DNA from: Peromyscus leucopus
Taxonomy: Eukaryota > Chordata > Mammalia > Rodentia > Cricetidae
Direction of reading: 5' to 3'
Length of the DNA: 64,000 nt
Assembly (NCBI RefSeq): GCF_004664715.2
Contig: NC_051084.1
Coordinates: 63,477,334 to 63,541,333, forward strand
Below are positions 20,392 to 32,092 of this stretch, piece after piece (the stretch's first letter is position 1; each line of letters opens with the position of its first letter). The notes under the pieces were generated by a model. The model saw nothing but the letters and a program-made list of their open reading frames with translations. It was not told the DNA's origin and ran no database searches. Both the position numbers and the translations under genes were made by a program.

Positions 20392-22073
20392 ATACAACTG
20401 TCACTCTTATGCAGAGGGCCTAGGTCAGTCCCATCTATGCTCCCTAGCTGTTGGTTGAGAGTCCATGAGCTCCCACTAGCTTAGGTCACCTGTCTTTATG
20501 GGTTCCCCCTTCATGATCTTGACCTACCCCTTTGCTTGTATAATCCCTTCTCCCTCTCTTCAACTGGACTTACAGAGCTTGGCCCAATGTTTGGCTGTAG
20601 ATCTCTTCATCTGCTTTCATCAGTTACCGGGTGGAAGTTCTATGATGACAATTAGGATAGTCACCAATCTGATTACAGGAGAAGGCCAGTTCAGGCACCC
20701 TGTCCACTATTGTTAGGAGTTTTAGCTGGGGTAATCCTTGGGGATTCCTGGGAGTTTCCCTGTTACCAGGTTTCTCCCTGATCCCCAAATGGCCCCCTCT
20801 ATCAAGATATCTCTTGCATTACTCTCTCCTTCTGTCCCTCCCCCAACTAGACCAAACAAATTCCTTATCTGTTTCCATTCCCCCATCCCTTTTCCTTCAA
20901 CCCTCTACCTCCCACTCCAAGTTTATCCAGGAGATCTCATCTATTTCTTCTTCCCAGGAAAATCCATGCATCCCTCTTAGGGTCTTTCTTCTTGCCTAGC
21001 TTCTCTGGAGCTGTGTATTATAGTGTGGTTCTTCTTTGCTTTACATTTAATATCCATTTTGAGTGAGTACATACCATGTTTGTCCATCTGGGTCTGGGAT
21101 ACCTCACTAAGGATAATTTTTTCTAGTTCCATCCATTTGCCTGCAAATTTCATGATGTCAGAATGGTACTAGCATAAAAACAGACAGGTAGAGCAACAGA
21201 ATTGATGTAAATCTACACACCTATGAACACCTGATTTTTGACAAAGAAGTAAAAATTATACAATGGAAAAAAGAAAGGACTTTCAGTGGTGGTGGCATGA
21301 CTGGATGTTCACATAAAGAAGAATGTAAATAGATCCATATCTATCACCCTGCACAAAACTCAAGTCCAAGTGGATCAAAGACCTCAACATAAATCCAGTT
21401 ACACTGAATCTTATAGAAGAGAAAGTGGGAAGTAGCCTTGAACACATTAGCACAGAAGACAACTTCCTGAATATAACACAGTAGCACAGACACTGAGATC
21501 GACGATTAGTAAATGGAACCTCCTTGCTGTGGATGATCAATTGATAAATAAAACACTGGCCAGTAGGCAGGCAGGAAGTATAGGTGGGACTAGAAAAGAG
21601 GAGAATTGAGAGAACAGGAAGGCGGAGAGGAGGAGACGCCAGCCTACCGTCCAGACAGCATCATGTAAAGGCAGCAGGTAAAGCCATGGAACATGTGGCA
21701 ACATATAGATTAACAGAAATGGGCTGAATTTAAGACTAAGAGCTAGACAATGGTAGGCCTGAGGTAATGGCCAAGCAGTTTAAATAATATAAGCATCTGT
21801 ATGTTTATTTTATAAGTAGGCTACGGGACTGCCTGGTCTTGGTAGGACCCAGACAGAAAAACTCTAACCACAAATGGTGTCCAAAGGGTTGGCAAGAGTT
21901 TCTACCTAAAACCTGAGAAAAAAAAGATTCTAAAACAGAGCTAAAAACAGCTTCCTAGTTGTCTCTCTCAAGTTGGCAGGTCCCTGGCATACATGTTTGA
22001 CCAGCAGTATGGTGGGAATGAGGCATCTACAAGTGGCACATTATGCTGCATGGTAGATTTAGTCTTTGCTAGT

Positions 22074-22099
22074 AAAAAAAAAAAAAAAAAAAAAAAAAA
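22074..22099. repeat. (A)26 run inside the ERVK element
   Basis: A pure A homopolymer in the 5' part of the internal region. The sister copy near 28340 has only a short T-run here, so it is a local expansion. Confidence 0.95.
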
Positions 22100-23433
22100 G
22101 AGGCTGCTTTGATAGAAGCACAGAACCACTGTTTCTAAGAGTTGATGGCTCCCAGAGTTGGTGGTAAATGTTGGGAAGCTTAGGTAGGCGGAGCCACCAG
22201 CCAAAGCTGCTATTTTAGCCCTAGTAATGCTGCAGTTTAAAACAATAGATTCACAATAAGACAGATTCAGATGGAACAAGACTTTAAATGCTTTACAATG
22301 TGTGTAAAAATGTACGTAGGCTTGGAAGAGGAAAAAAAGAAATATATAAAGTTATATAAAAAATAGATAGTTTTTAAAAACAAAGTCTTTAAAGAGACAA
22401 TAAAGGTAGTATAAAAAATAAGCCATGTAAAGATGGATATTACACGGAGACTCTGGATTGTGTTCTTTTTGGGATTTTTAACTGCAGAAAAACATTTGAT
22501 CATAAAAGCTGTTGAGTTAAAAAATATGTACATTTTAAAAGTACCTTGACTTCAAAATTTAGATGTAAGGATATGTTGCTTTGGAAAGGAGGCTCTGCTT
22601 TTGTTTCCACAGAAAGCCAAAGGCTATGGATTTGTTCCAGATTAAGATACATGAGGTTTGACCAGCCAATACCCCAGAAAGGTCTCCAATGTCACCATGG
22701 TTCAGATGATCCAACATCCAGAATGGTTTCAAGGCAACTGGCTCAAACGATACACCCTCACGGACTCTTCCATAATCCTAAAATTTTCTTTGAGTCCCCA
22801 TAAGATACAGCACCCCCTCCAGCAGGAAGTAGTAAGAGAAGCTACGCCCAAATTCCTAAATATAAAAAGCTGGCTTTGGAGATGTAATTGGCTCACTCTT
22901 TCTCTAAACCCAAACATATTGCTTAAAAAAAAAAGTTAAGAAATTCTTTTGTCCCATATCAGAAGAGCCCTCTGGTGTGGGACAGAGAAAAAGCAATATT
23001 TTTAATTAAATCAGGTTGATTATAAATATGATTTCTTTCTAAAGGAGAAAATGGGATAAGATATAGATATGATAGGATGAAAGGGTAGATTATTGAATCT
23101 ACTTTTAAAGAGCAACTTGTTTAAAATGTTTTACATTGCTATGGATTTTACTTTATTGATACAAGTTTAAACTTAATTTTGTTATACCGTATATATATTT
23201 CTATTCTTATTTGAGGTATTGTGTTTATGTAACTTATTTAGACTGTAATGGATAATTAAGAAGTACAGATTAATAATTAGTCTTCTATGATAGTCAAACT
23301 TATAGTCATGCTAAGTTTTCTAGGTATACATAGATACATTTCAGATAGATAGGTAATCTTCAAACACTTCAAAGACCTACAGAATAGGGCATTTAAAATG
23401 TTTTAAAAATTTAGACTTTCTGGACAGAGAGAC

Positions 23434-23679
23434 ATGTCTGCTCCTGGCAGCACCAATTTACTTCAGAGAGGAGGATGGGCATCGAAGATACTCTGTATAG
23501 AGTTTATATACTTCTTGGCAAAAATAGCCATTTGGGCAAGAAACCGTTCTTGCATGGACTGCTTAAAGAAATGTATTGACTGGACATACAGGACCCATAG
23601 GAAGGTGACCACTGAACTTTGCTTGGCAAAATGGTCTCTCAGGTTCCTGCTTGACAGAGGAAACTGCCAGAAATTCTAA
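23434..23679 (+). pseudogene. Decayed Gag nucleocapsid remnant, plus-strand copy
   Basis: The frame includes WARNRSCMDC then RTHRKVTTELC, aligning with the CGKVSHWARNCP block at 9.6 kb and with the copy near 26.9 kb. The zinc-binding Cys and His positions are largely lost here (AKIAIWARN). Confidence 0.55.
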
Positions 23680-24857
23680 AGGACACAGAGAAAAATGACT
23701 GGGAGACTCTACCCCTGTGGGCTGAAGACAGATGCATCAACTTTACAAAGGAACTTTGAATAACTGTCCAGGCTGCCAGCTATTTCTATCCACTCTCGCA
23801 AGACTCCCAAAAAATGCTTGCGTCCTTCTTCCATTTCTCAGGTAATATTATATCCTTCTGAGGTCTTTGATGTAGTTGAAGACTAAATAGTTATAATTTC
23901 CTCAGTTATGATAAAAGATAAGTTAGATATAAAACTTTAGACTCACAAATATAAGATAGATAGGATATCTTCTTTAATATTGTAATTGTAATTCTTGCTT
24001 GATAATTGTTTTGTTATACGTAATTTTACTATGTTAAAGTTAAAACCTTCCTTTTTGAAAAAAAAAGAAAAAGGGGAAGTGCTGTGGATGATCAATTGAT
24101 AAATAAAACACTGATTGGCCAGTAGCCAGGCAGGAAGTATAGTTATAAGAGCTAGCTAGCAAAGTCTCTCTCTGCGGGATTAGCAGAGAGGAGAATTGAG
24201 AGAATAGGAAAGTGGAGAGGAGAAGACACCAGCCTGCCATCCAGAGAGCATCATGTAAAGGCAGCAGGTAAAGCCATGGAACATGTGGCAACATATAGAT
24301 TAATAGAAATGGGCTGAATATAAGAGTAAGAGCTAGACAATGGTAGGCCTGAGCAGTTTAAATAATATAATATAGCCAAGCAGTTTAAATAATATAAGCA
24401 TCTGTATGTTTATTTTATAAGTGGGCTATGGGACTACCAGGTCTTGACAGGACCCAGAGAGAAAAACTCTAACTACACCTCCTGAGACTGAAAAGCTTCA
24501 GTAAGCAAAGGGCACTGTCAATAAGCCAAAATGGCAGCCTACAGATTGGGAAAAGATCTTCATCAACCACACATTTGACAGAGGACTGATCTGCAAAACA
24601 TATAAAGAACTCAAGAAAGTAGACATCAAAAATACCAAAGAATCCAATGTTGAAAATGGGGTACATATTTAAACATAGAATTCTCAACAGCAGAATCTCA
24701 AATGGCCGAGAAACCCTTGAAGAAAAGTTCAACATCCTTAACAATCAGAGAAATGCCAATCAAAATGATTCTGTGATACCATCTTATACCTGTCAGAATG
24801 GCTAAGATCAAAAATGCTAATGACAGCCTGTGTTGGAGGGGATGTGGAGTAAGGGAA

Positions 24858-25080
24858 CACTCCTCCTAGCTCTCTTATATAATTAAGGCCCATACACCAT
24901 AGGGTAGGCCCTCCAACATCAATTATACATTGAGATGACCTCTTGAAAACATGGTCATAGACCGATATGATCTGGGAAATCCTCTATTTGAGAGTTCTCT
25001 GTGTGTGGGGGGGGGGCAGAAGTTGATATAAAATGTGTTCATCAATTACGTTCAACTTTATATAGGGAAATCAGCTAGTT
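24858..25080 (-). mobile_element. Right half of the rodent repeat split by the L1
   Basis: Resumes the repeat that stops at 19672: GGCCCATACACC...GGGTAGGCCCTCCAACATCA, degraded after about 24950, with a (G)10 run at 25007-25016. Confidence 0.55.
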
Positions 25081-25120
25081 TACTTGAACATAGAACTTGC
25101 TGAACCAGCTAGTCTATGAA
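25081..25120 (-). mobile_element. Left piece of a B4-type SINE interrupted by the ERVK composite
   Basis: ACTTGCTGAACCAGCTAGTC is the interior of a rodent B4-type SINE in reverse. The SINE continues at 29136 (CTGCCTTATTCTGAGAAT...), so the 4-kb ERVK locus sits inside one SINE. Confidence 0.6.
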
Positions 25121-25308
25121 CTGTCTTGTAGCTGGATGTTTCTCCAGTTCCACCCAGCTCTGCAGTCTGGACTAATCTCAGACACCCACAGTCCCAGAGC
25201 TGCTTATAAAATAATCACTCAGAGGTTTGATATTAATCACAACTCTGTGGCATATGGCTCAAGCTTCTTACTAGCTAGCTTTTATAAACTTAACTGAACC
25301 CATTTCTA

Positions 25309-26105
25309 TTTTTTTTTTTAATTTTATTTTACAATACTATTCAGTTCTACATAACAGCCACAGATTCCCTTGTTCTCCCAATTCCTGCCCCCCTCTCCTT
25401 CCTCCCAGCCCACCCCCCATTCTCACCACCTCCAGATCAAGGCCACCCCCAAGGACTGAGATCGACCTGATAGACTCAGTCCAGGCAGGTCCAGTCCCCT
25501 CCTTCCAGATTGAGCCAAGCATCCCTGTATAAGTCCCAGGTTTCAAACAGCTATCTCATGCAGCAAGCCCAGGACCTGGTACCACTGCCTAGATGCCTCC
25601 CAAACAGATCAAGCCAATCAACTGTCTCACCTATTCAGAGGGCCTGATCCAGTTGGGGGCCCCTCAGCCTTTGGTTCATAGTTCATGTGTTTCCATTCGT
25701 TTGGCTATTTGTCCCTGTGCTTTATCCAACATTGGTTTCAACAATTCTCGCTCATATAAACCCTCCTCTTTCTCGCTAATTAGACTCCCAGTGCTCCACC
25801 CGGGGACTAGCCGTAAATGTCTGCATCCAGATTCCTCAATCCTTGGATGGGGTTTCTGGCACAACTATTAGGGTGTTTGGCCATTCCATCATCAGAGTAG
25901 GTCAGTCCTGGCCATTGCCAGCAGTCTTTTGTGGGGGTATCTTTGTGGATTTCTGTGGGCCTCTTTAGCACTTTGTTTCTTCCTTTTCTCATGTGGTCTT
26001 CATTTACCATGGTCTCCTATTCCTTATTCTCCCTCTCTGTTCTTGATCCAGGTGGGATCTCCTGCTCTCTTTCCCTCGACCCTCGCCGTTCATTGCTCCC
26101 ACTCA
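25309..26105 (-). mobile_element. L1 3' UTR insertion into the reverse LTR
   Basis: Starts with a T-run, then pyrimidine-rich L1 3' UTR in reverse (ACCTGGTACCACTGCC, CTATTCAGAGGGCCTGATCC). CTGAACCCATTTCTATT stands on both sides (ending at about 25308 and beginning again at about 26107), a 17-bp target duplication in the LTR. Its translations (for example 25931-26239) are not genes. Confidence 0.9.
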
Positions 26106-26698
26106 ACCTGAACCCATTTCTATTAATCTATGTATCACCAAGCGTGCTGTGGCTTTATCTGTGTCCTATTACATGTTTCTCTTTGGACAGTCAGCTGGCA
26201 TCTCCCTCTCAGCCTTTCTTCCCTCATTATCTCTTTTGAATTTTCCTGCCTGACTCCTGCCCTGCCATAGGCCAATGCAGCTTTATTATACAATGAGAGC
26301 CATACATATTATCAGCATACAGAAAGACATCCCACATATCTAATCAAAAAGGAAGGTTTTTAACTTTAACATAGTAAAATTATGTATAACAAAACAGTTA
26401 TCAAGCAAGAATTACAGTCACAATATCCAATCTATTTGTATTTGGCAAAATTAAAGAAAGTACCCTATCATCTATCTTATTTTTGGGAGTCTAAAGTTTT
26501 ATATAAAATTTATCTTTTATCATGATTAAGAAAAACTATAATTATAACTACCTAGTCTTCAACTCCATCAAAGACTCCAGAAGGATATAATATTACCTGA
26601 GTAAACAGGAAGTACATTGCAAGAAACTTCAAAAATTCTAGAAATTACATGCTTGGACAGTCATCCAAAGTTCCTCTGTAAGGTTGGGGCATCTACCT

Positions 26699-26980
26699 TC
26701 AGCCTACGGGCCTAGAGTCTCTGGCATAGCTTTCAGTGAAGCAAGAAATTTTAAGGACTGTTCCACCCATTCTGGCAAAGTCGTCAGTTGCTTTCCCCCA
26801 TGTCCTGTAGAATGTCTGGCAGTTTCTTCTGTGAAGCAGGAACCTGAAGGACCATCTCACCTTGCAATGTTCAGTGGTCACCTTCCTGTTGGTCCTGCAT
26901 GTCCAGTTTATATAGCAGTTGAGGCAAGGGCACATTTTTGTCCAGTGGCTAACTTTTGCCACAGAGAAAGCAAACTCCAT
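26699..26980 (-). pseudogene. Decayed Gag nucleocapsid remnant, third copy
   Basis: A 93-residue minus-strand frame contains AKVSHWTKMCPCLNC and RTNRKVTTEHC, in register with the blocks at 9.6 and 23.5 kb. The first zinc-knuckle cysteines are lost. This is the longest open remnant of the three. Confidence 0.58.
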
Positions 26981-27815
26981 AATGAGTTTCTTCAGTGCTC
27001 ATCATCCTCTTTGAAATAATTGGTGCTGCTAGGAGCAGATAGATGTGTCTCACTGTCTAGGAAAGTGTAAGTTCTTAAAACATTTTTGAATGCCATATTC
27101 TGTAGGTCTTTGAAGTGTTTGAAGATTATGTTAATTGAAATATACTTTTGTATACCTAAAAAAGTTAACTAACATGACTATAAGTTTGATTATCACAGAT
27201 GACTATTAATCTGTATTTCTTAATTATATTTTACAATTTTAAATGAATTGCATAAACATAATACCTTAAACAAGAGTGGAAATATATATACAGTATAACA
27301 AAATTAATTTTAAATTTGTATCAATACACTAAAATCTATAGCAATGTAAAATATTTCAAATGAGGTATTGCATTTTAAAAGTAGATTCAACCATCTACTA
27401 CCCTTTTGTCCTATCATATCTATAGCCTACATTTCTATATCATATCCTCCTTTCTTCTTTTAGAAAGAGGTTGAGTATGACCAATAATTGTTTATAACCA
27501 AACCCCTAAACAAAGACAACTATCCATAATCCATTTTTGGGGAATGTGGGCATGGTGTTCTAGGCTACTTCCTGCTGATTGGGAGCACTGTTAATCTTAT
27601 GAGGACCCTGAGAAATTCAAGATAGTGGTCAAGTCCTGGGAAGACCAGCTATAACCTTTGTTGATAGACCAAGGTTCAGGAGGTCTTGATTGATCAAATC
27701 TGATCCATCTTAACCTGGAACAAATCCATAGCCTCTTGCTTCCTATGGAAACAAAAGAAGAGCCTCCTTTCCAAAGCAACATATCCTTAGACCCAAATTT
27801 TGAAGTCAAGATACC

Positions 27816-27818
<3 letters not shown>

Positions 27819-27869
<51 letters not shown>
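27819..27869. repeat. (TA)n microsatellite inside the ERVK composite
   Basis: 51-bp run. The matching place in the 21.5-kb copy (about 22515-22535) is not a repeat, so this expansion is copy-specific. Confidence 0.95.
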
Positions 27870-27871
<2 letters not shown>

Positions 27872-28567
27872 ATTTAACTCAGCAGCCTTTACAATTAAAT
27901 GTCTCTCTCCATTTAAGAGTCTCAAAGACAGCACAATCCAGACTATCTGTGTAATTTCTGTCTTTACGTGTCTTATTATATTTATCTATATATATTTTTA
28001 AGACTTTGTTTCATTTTTATAACTATCTATATCCTTTCTCTTCACTGTCAAGCCTATGTACCTCTTTACACACAGTATAAACCGTTTAGAGTTTTATTCC
28101 ACCTGAATCTGTCTTATTGTGTATCTATAATCTTTTTGTGGCCAAGACAGATTTTAAACTATTTAGCTGAATGGCTAGAATGAAAGTGGAAGTTCTGGCT
28201 GCTGATTCCATCCCCCTCAGCTTTCCAGCATGGCATAGGTCCATTTACTGCCAGCTCTGGGAGCCATGCTCATCGAGGACTCTGGGAAGCAGTGGGTCTA
28301 TGATTCCATCAAGCAACATGTCATCCAGAAACCTTATTTTTTGTCTGTACTAGCAAAAGCACTGCATGGCTTGGAGACACCTTTGTTTATCATGGCAGGA
28401 ATCTGACATGCTATACTCAAGCTCGAGCTGAATGCCACAGCGTCTCTGTACCGCAGCCCACATAAGAGACACAAACTAGGAAGCTGCTTTTATCTCTGTA
28501 CTAGAATCTCTTCTTAAGTTCTCTCAAGTTTAGATGGAAACTCTTGCCAACATGTATGGGCACCATA

Positions 28568-28645
28568 TATACTCAGAAGTTTTCCTGTGTCCTGCCTGGT
28601 CCCATAGCTGCTTGGTGCCAAGTAAACACACAGAGGCTTATTTTA
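28568..28645 (-). repeat. 5' LTR stump (about R-U5 length) in reverse
   Basis: Only the 3' end of an LTR is present, next to a primer-site-like GGGCACCA (28558-28565; TGGTGCCC on the minus strand). It stops abruptly at 28645 against forward internal sequence; TTACCAAATAC at the join is nearly shared by both partners (microhomology). Confidence 0.7.
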
Positions 28646-28761
28646 CCAAATACAAATAGACTAGATATTATAGCTGTGATTCTTGCTTGATAACTTTTTT
28701 ATTATAATTTCACTATATTTAAGTTAAAACCTTCCTTTTTGATTAGATAGAAATGGAGACG

Positions 28762-29135
28762 TGCTGTGGGATCCCTTTCCATATGCTGTGATTATGTGTG
28801 GCTCCCATTGTATAATAAATAAAAGTGCTTGACCTCTGTCAGGGCAGGATGGAGCCAGGTGGGAAAATCCAAAACTAACAGTTTTGGATTTAGTAGATAG
28901 TGAGGAAAAAGGGTGGAGTCGAGGAGACACCAGCCCTCCACCCTAGGAGCAGCCATGGCCATGTGGTAACATAGATGCAAAGGAATGGGTTAATTTAAGA
29001 TGAAAGCGCTAGGTAGCAAGAAGCTAAAAACAGAGACTGTATAGTTTGTAATTAATATTAAGCCTCTGAGTGATTATTTCATAAGTGGCTGCAGGACTTC
29101 TGGGCTGGGTGGGACCAGAGAAACTTCTGTCTACA
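28762..29135 (+). repeat. Plus-strand 3' LTR closing the composite
   Basis: Starts TGCTGTGGGATCC, ends TTCTGTCTACA; same family as the reverse LTR at 25127-26336. Preceded by its own 115-bp internal 3' end, but the stretch expected just before the LTR (GATAGAAATGGAGACG) is partly missing from the reverse copy. Confidence 0.85.
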
Positions 29136-29305
29136 CTGCCTTATTCTGAGAATTTCTTGTCTCCACTTCCCAAGCCCCGAAATTACAGGCGAGACAGCAG
29201 GACCTGGGGCACCTAGCATTTGTGTGGGTGTTGAGAAGTTGAACCTTGGTACTCACGACGTCATGGTAAGCACTCTAATCACTGAGGTATCTTCCCAGCT
29301 ACAAG
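29136..29305 (-). mobile_element. Right piece of the interrupted B4-type SINE
   Basis: Reverse B1-like segment (CCAAGCCCCGAAATTACAGGCG) followed by an ID-like end (GTACTCACGACGTCATGGTAAG...CTGAGGTATCTTCCCAGC). Confidence 0.7.
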
Positions 29306-31740
29306 AATTGCTTTTAAAATAAAAAATTTAGTTAAGACAAAATTTGAGTAAAGACTTAAAACAGACCAGAAGAATTTAAAATACTCAATATTATAAATAC
29401 ATTATATAAGTAATAACCAACATGTTAGTGGGCTAAGATCTGACCTTCTAAAATTCATGTACTCATAAGAAAGTTACTTTAATGATTGCACTGCTAGGTG
29501 TCTTCACTATACAAGGAGATATATTACTGACCCAGTTCATTATAAAAGACGTGTTCAGTTTTGCTTACTTAAGGGATGAATACCATGTGCTCCCAAACTC
29601 ACTACAAGATTTATTTGGCTTCTGCATGACATACTGTTGGATTGGAGACTAGAGAGGCATGTCAATTACAGAGAAATAATGAGCATAGGGTTAAATGTGC
29701 CTTTTTTGTATAATAAACTCTCCATACAATAGCTTTATATATAAATACAGCATAGCTGATATTCGTAAGATGTTTGCTCTTTTTGCCAGTTTTTTTTAAT
29801 CAACCATAGAAGCCTTCATTTGTCAGAGTAAATGTAATAATCAGATCAGAATTTTATTTAACTTGTTAATTATACCAATACGGTGCTTTGTTCTGAGATA
29901 GAAGAGTATTATGCATACTGATGAATTATCCTTGCAGAGATAACCTTTTGATTCTGAGTGGTGGTCTTGGAATGCTGGCTATGAAGAGCCTAATGGCAAG
30001 GACATGTTGGTATTGGCCTGATTTACTTTGTTTGATGACCTCTTACTTCTATCCTTTCCATTGAGAATGGCGCCCCCTCCATCATCCTCCCTCTCTACCA
30101 CAACTGCATCTTTATTAAAATCTAGTTACTGCCGGGAAACTGCGTTCTCTAAAATGGCTTTCCCTGTGGCTTAAAGATTTTTTTTTTTAATAAATAAATA
30201 CAGTTTATGTTGGGCATTCTCCACTTGAAGGGCTAATGATTATTGACTAGCCTCCAGCAGGCATCAGGGAGTCTTGCCTCAGGCCCTTCCAACTAGCCCC
30301 CAAACATGCCAAATGTTAACACATGTTTCTGGATCCTTGGCTGGGATTGGACACAAACAAGGCAGTCAGAATGGACCATTTAGTGTACAAGTCAAGATGA
30401 CAGATCTCTGCTTAATACACGGAAGAGAAAAATTCGTATCTTATTGAAAACGGCAGAAGAGCCCCGGGTGTTTTCACTTTGTGATTCTGCTGCAGAAAAG
30501 TGGGTTGTGTCAATATAAGTCTATGTCACCAGCTCATAGCTGCCACAGTGAATTGACCCTGTTCATGGCAGACATAAAGGCCTTCCATTTCCAAATTCTC
30601 TCTAATGCTCATCTGCGAAAGGAAGCAGCATGTGGAAGGAAGCCAACGATTCTTCTTAATCACAGGAAAGGAAGGGAGACAGAATTGTCTTAATGTAATA
30701 CAGCAATCTGCAGTGCGATTCCCACCATTGGGCGGCCAGATTAGGGATGCTTGATGCATTTGAGAATCTACAAGGAGGATGCTTTGACACAGGAGCATAT
30801 GCTTTGTAAATCATGAGCAGTCATTCTTCATAGCACTATAGATTCTTGTAAACTGTACAGGGCTAGATTACACAGCCCATCCACATGTTTCTGAAATTGT
30901 TTAAGGTACCCTTTCTCAATACGTGTAGAATGTTCGCAGGAATTCCTTACCAATAAAGTTTCTGCTATCAATTTAGTGTAGAAAAGACATGGATAAAATA
31001 GCTTATTTTATAATGTTTTGTGATATATTGGCCTTCAAACTATAAATTCTCAATAGAAGTACAGAAATGTTATATTTTACTTGAAGGCAGAGGGATTTTT
31101 TCTTCATTTTTTTTTTACCTTTTTAGAAATGACATACAGTAGCCTATAGAACAAACTTTAGGAATAACAGTCTATAGAAGAAATAACATTTAATTCTATT
31201 ATCTATAATTCTTTTTGGCTGCCAAAATAAAATGTACCTTCACCCCTCAATATTTCATAGTTCATTTCAGCAAGCAGTAACTGGGCAGCAAATGCAATTA
31301 AGGTGTTATTTCAAAAACTAAGGCACCAGTTTGAAGAAACAATAAACACTGTATATATTCAGCCAGGTATAGTTAATGATCACATGATACTGTAGAGCAC
31401 TAGCTACATTTTAAGTAAAACATATATCCATTAGCTTTCCATGCTTTCCCCCATCATTGTAGAAAAACATAAAGAAAAATATCTTTCCTTATAATTGGGA
31501 GAACAATTTATTTTATCACTTTCCTTTCAGATAGAATTGTCTGTAAGTCATCACAAATAGCAGCTGCTTCTGTTTCTGCAAGTCTCTAGGCTTCCTCTTC
31601 TACTGTGATATTTGCATTCAGCTTACCTTACAGTTAGTTTGTTTTTTTTTCAACAACTTATCAGGTATCTACATATGTCTATAAATATTTAAACAAATAT
31701 ACATGTAAAAGAGAGAACAGAATTGTGACATCCATTCAAA
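29306..31740. other. Long unique-looking stretch, no gene; possibly conserved in part
   Basis: No recent repeats. About 29900-30960 is more GC-balanced and free of recognisable repeats, as conserved non-coding DNA often is, but I see no splice sites, long frames or promoter. A T-run with TAAATAAATA is at 30180-30205. Confidence 0.35.
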
Positions 31741-32051
31741 TTTGACCCCGATGAAACATTTGTCCTTTGGTTGTCCAAAAAATAAAGTTATATATTCCAG
31801 CTTTGGTCTGGAAGTTCCAACCCCCATTGAGGCTTCTGAAAATGGTCTGTCAGATACTCTAGTCCTGTAGCCAATCTGAATGCACCAACAATGCTGAGAA
31901 ACATTAGGTCACTGTCCAGGCTGCCAGCCATCTCAGTCTACTCTTGCAAGATTCCCAAAAGTTGCTTGCATCCATCTACCATTTCTCAGGTACCATTATA
32001 TTCCTTCTCAGGTCTTTGATGGGATTGAAGACTAGCAGTTATAGTTACAAC

Positions 32052-32092
<41 letters not shown>

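Larger units (their letters stand above)
21525..24477 (+). mobile_element. Complete non-autonomous ERVK-type element (family reference copy)
   Basis: The 5' LTR (21525-21872) and 3' LTR (24080-24477) both start TGCTGTGGATGATCAATTGA; the first ends AACCACA and the second AACTACA. CCTCCT at 21519-21524 and 24478-24483 is a perfect 6-bp target duplication inside L1 ORF2. Just after the 5' LTR, TGGTGTCCAAAGGG may be a decayed tRNA-Lys primer site, and AAAAAGAAAAAGGGGAAG (24062-24079) is the purine tract. The 2.2-kb interior lacks pol and env and keeps only a broken Gag nucleocapsid block. The 3' LTR is longer because it keeps a segment missing from the 5' LTR (GATTGGCC and a TATAAGAGCTAGCTAGC stretch) and contains a short internal duplication (AGCAGTTTAAATAATATA). 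Confidence 0.93.
19665..24868 (-). mobile_element. Twin-primed (internally inverted) L1, later hit by two LTR elements
   Basis: 19673-21160 is L1 3' UTR and the ORF2 end in reverse (starts with T-runs; ends in the reverse of the block before ORF2's stop, TTCTAGTTCCATCCATTTGC). At 21160/21161 the direction flips: 21161-21524 and 24484-24850 are ORF2 in the forward direction (ACAGACAGGTAGAGCAACAG, CAAGTCCAAGTGGATCAAAG, then AAAGAACTCAAGAAAGTAGA and AGAGAAATGCCAATCAAAAT). AGCTTTCTT at the left (about 19663-19671) and AGCTCTCTT at the right (about 24868-24876) look like the target duplication inside the older repeat. This is the layout produced by twin priming, with loss of the few hundred bases between the two segments. 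Confidence 0.85.
25127..29135 (-). mobile_element. Inverted ERVK-family provirus-like composite with two outward-facing U5 ends
   Basis: Left end: a full LTR in reverse (25127-26336, interrupted by an L1), then the complete internal region in reverse (26337-28567), then only the last 80 bp or so of a 5' LTR (28568-28645). There the sequence switches to the plus direction: about 115 bp of internal 3' end (28646-28761) and a complete plus-strand LTR (28762-29135). CTGTCT (25121-25126) and CTGCCT (29136-29141) flank the whole locus, matching at 5 of 6, and the DNA outside them is one continuous SINE. So the composite occupies a single integration site but both outer ends are LTR 3' (U5) ends, not one U3 and one U5 end. 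Confidence 0.78.
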
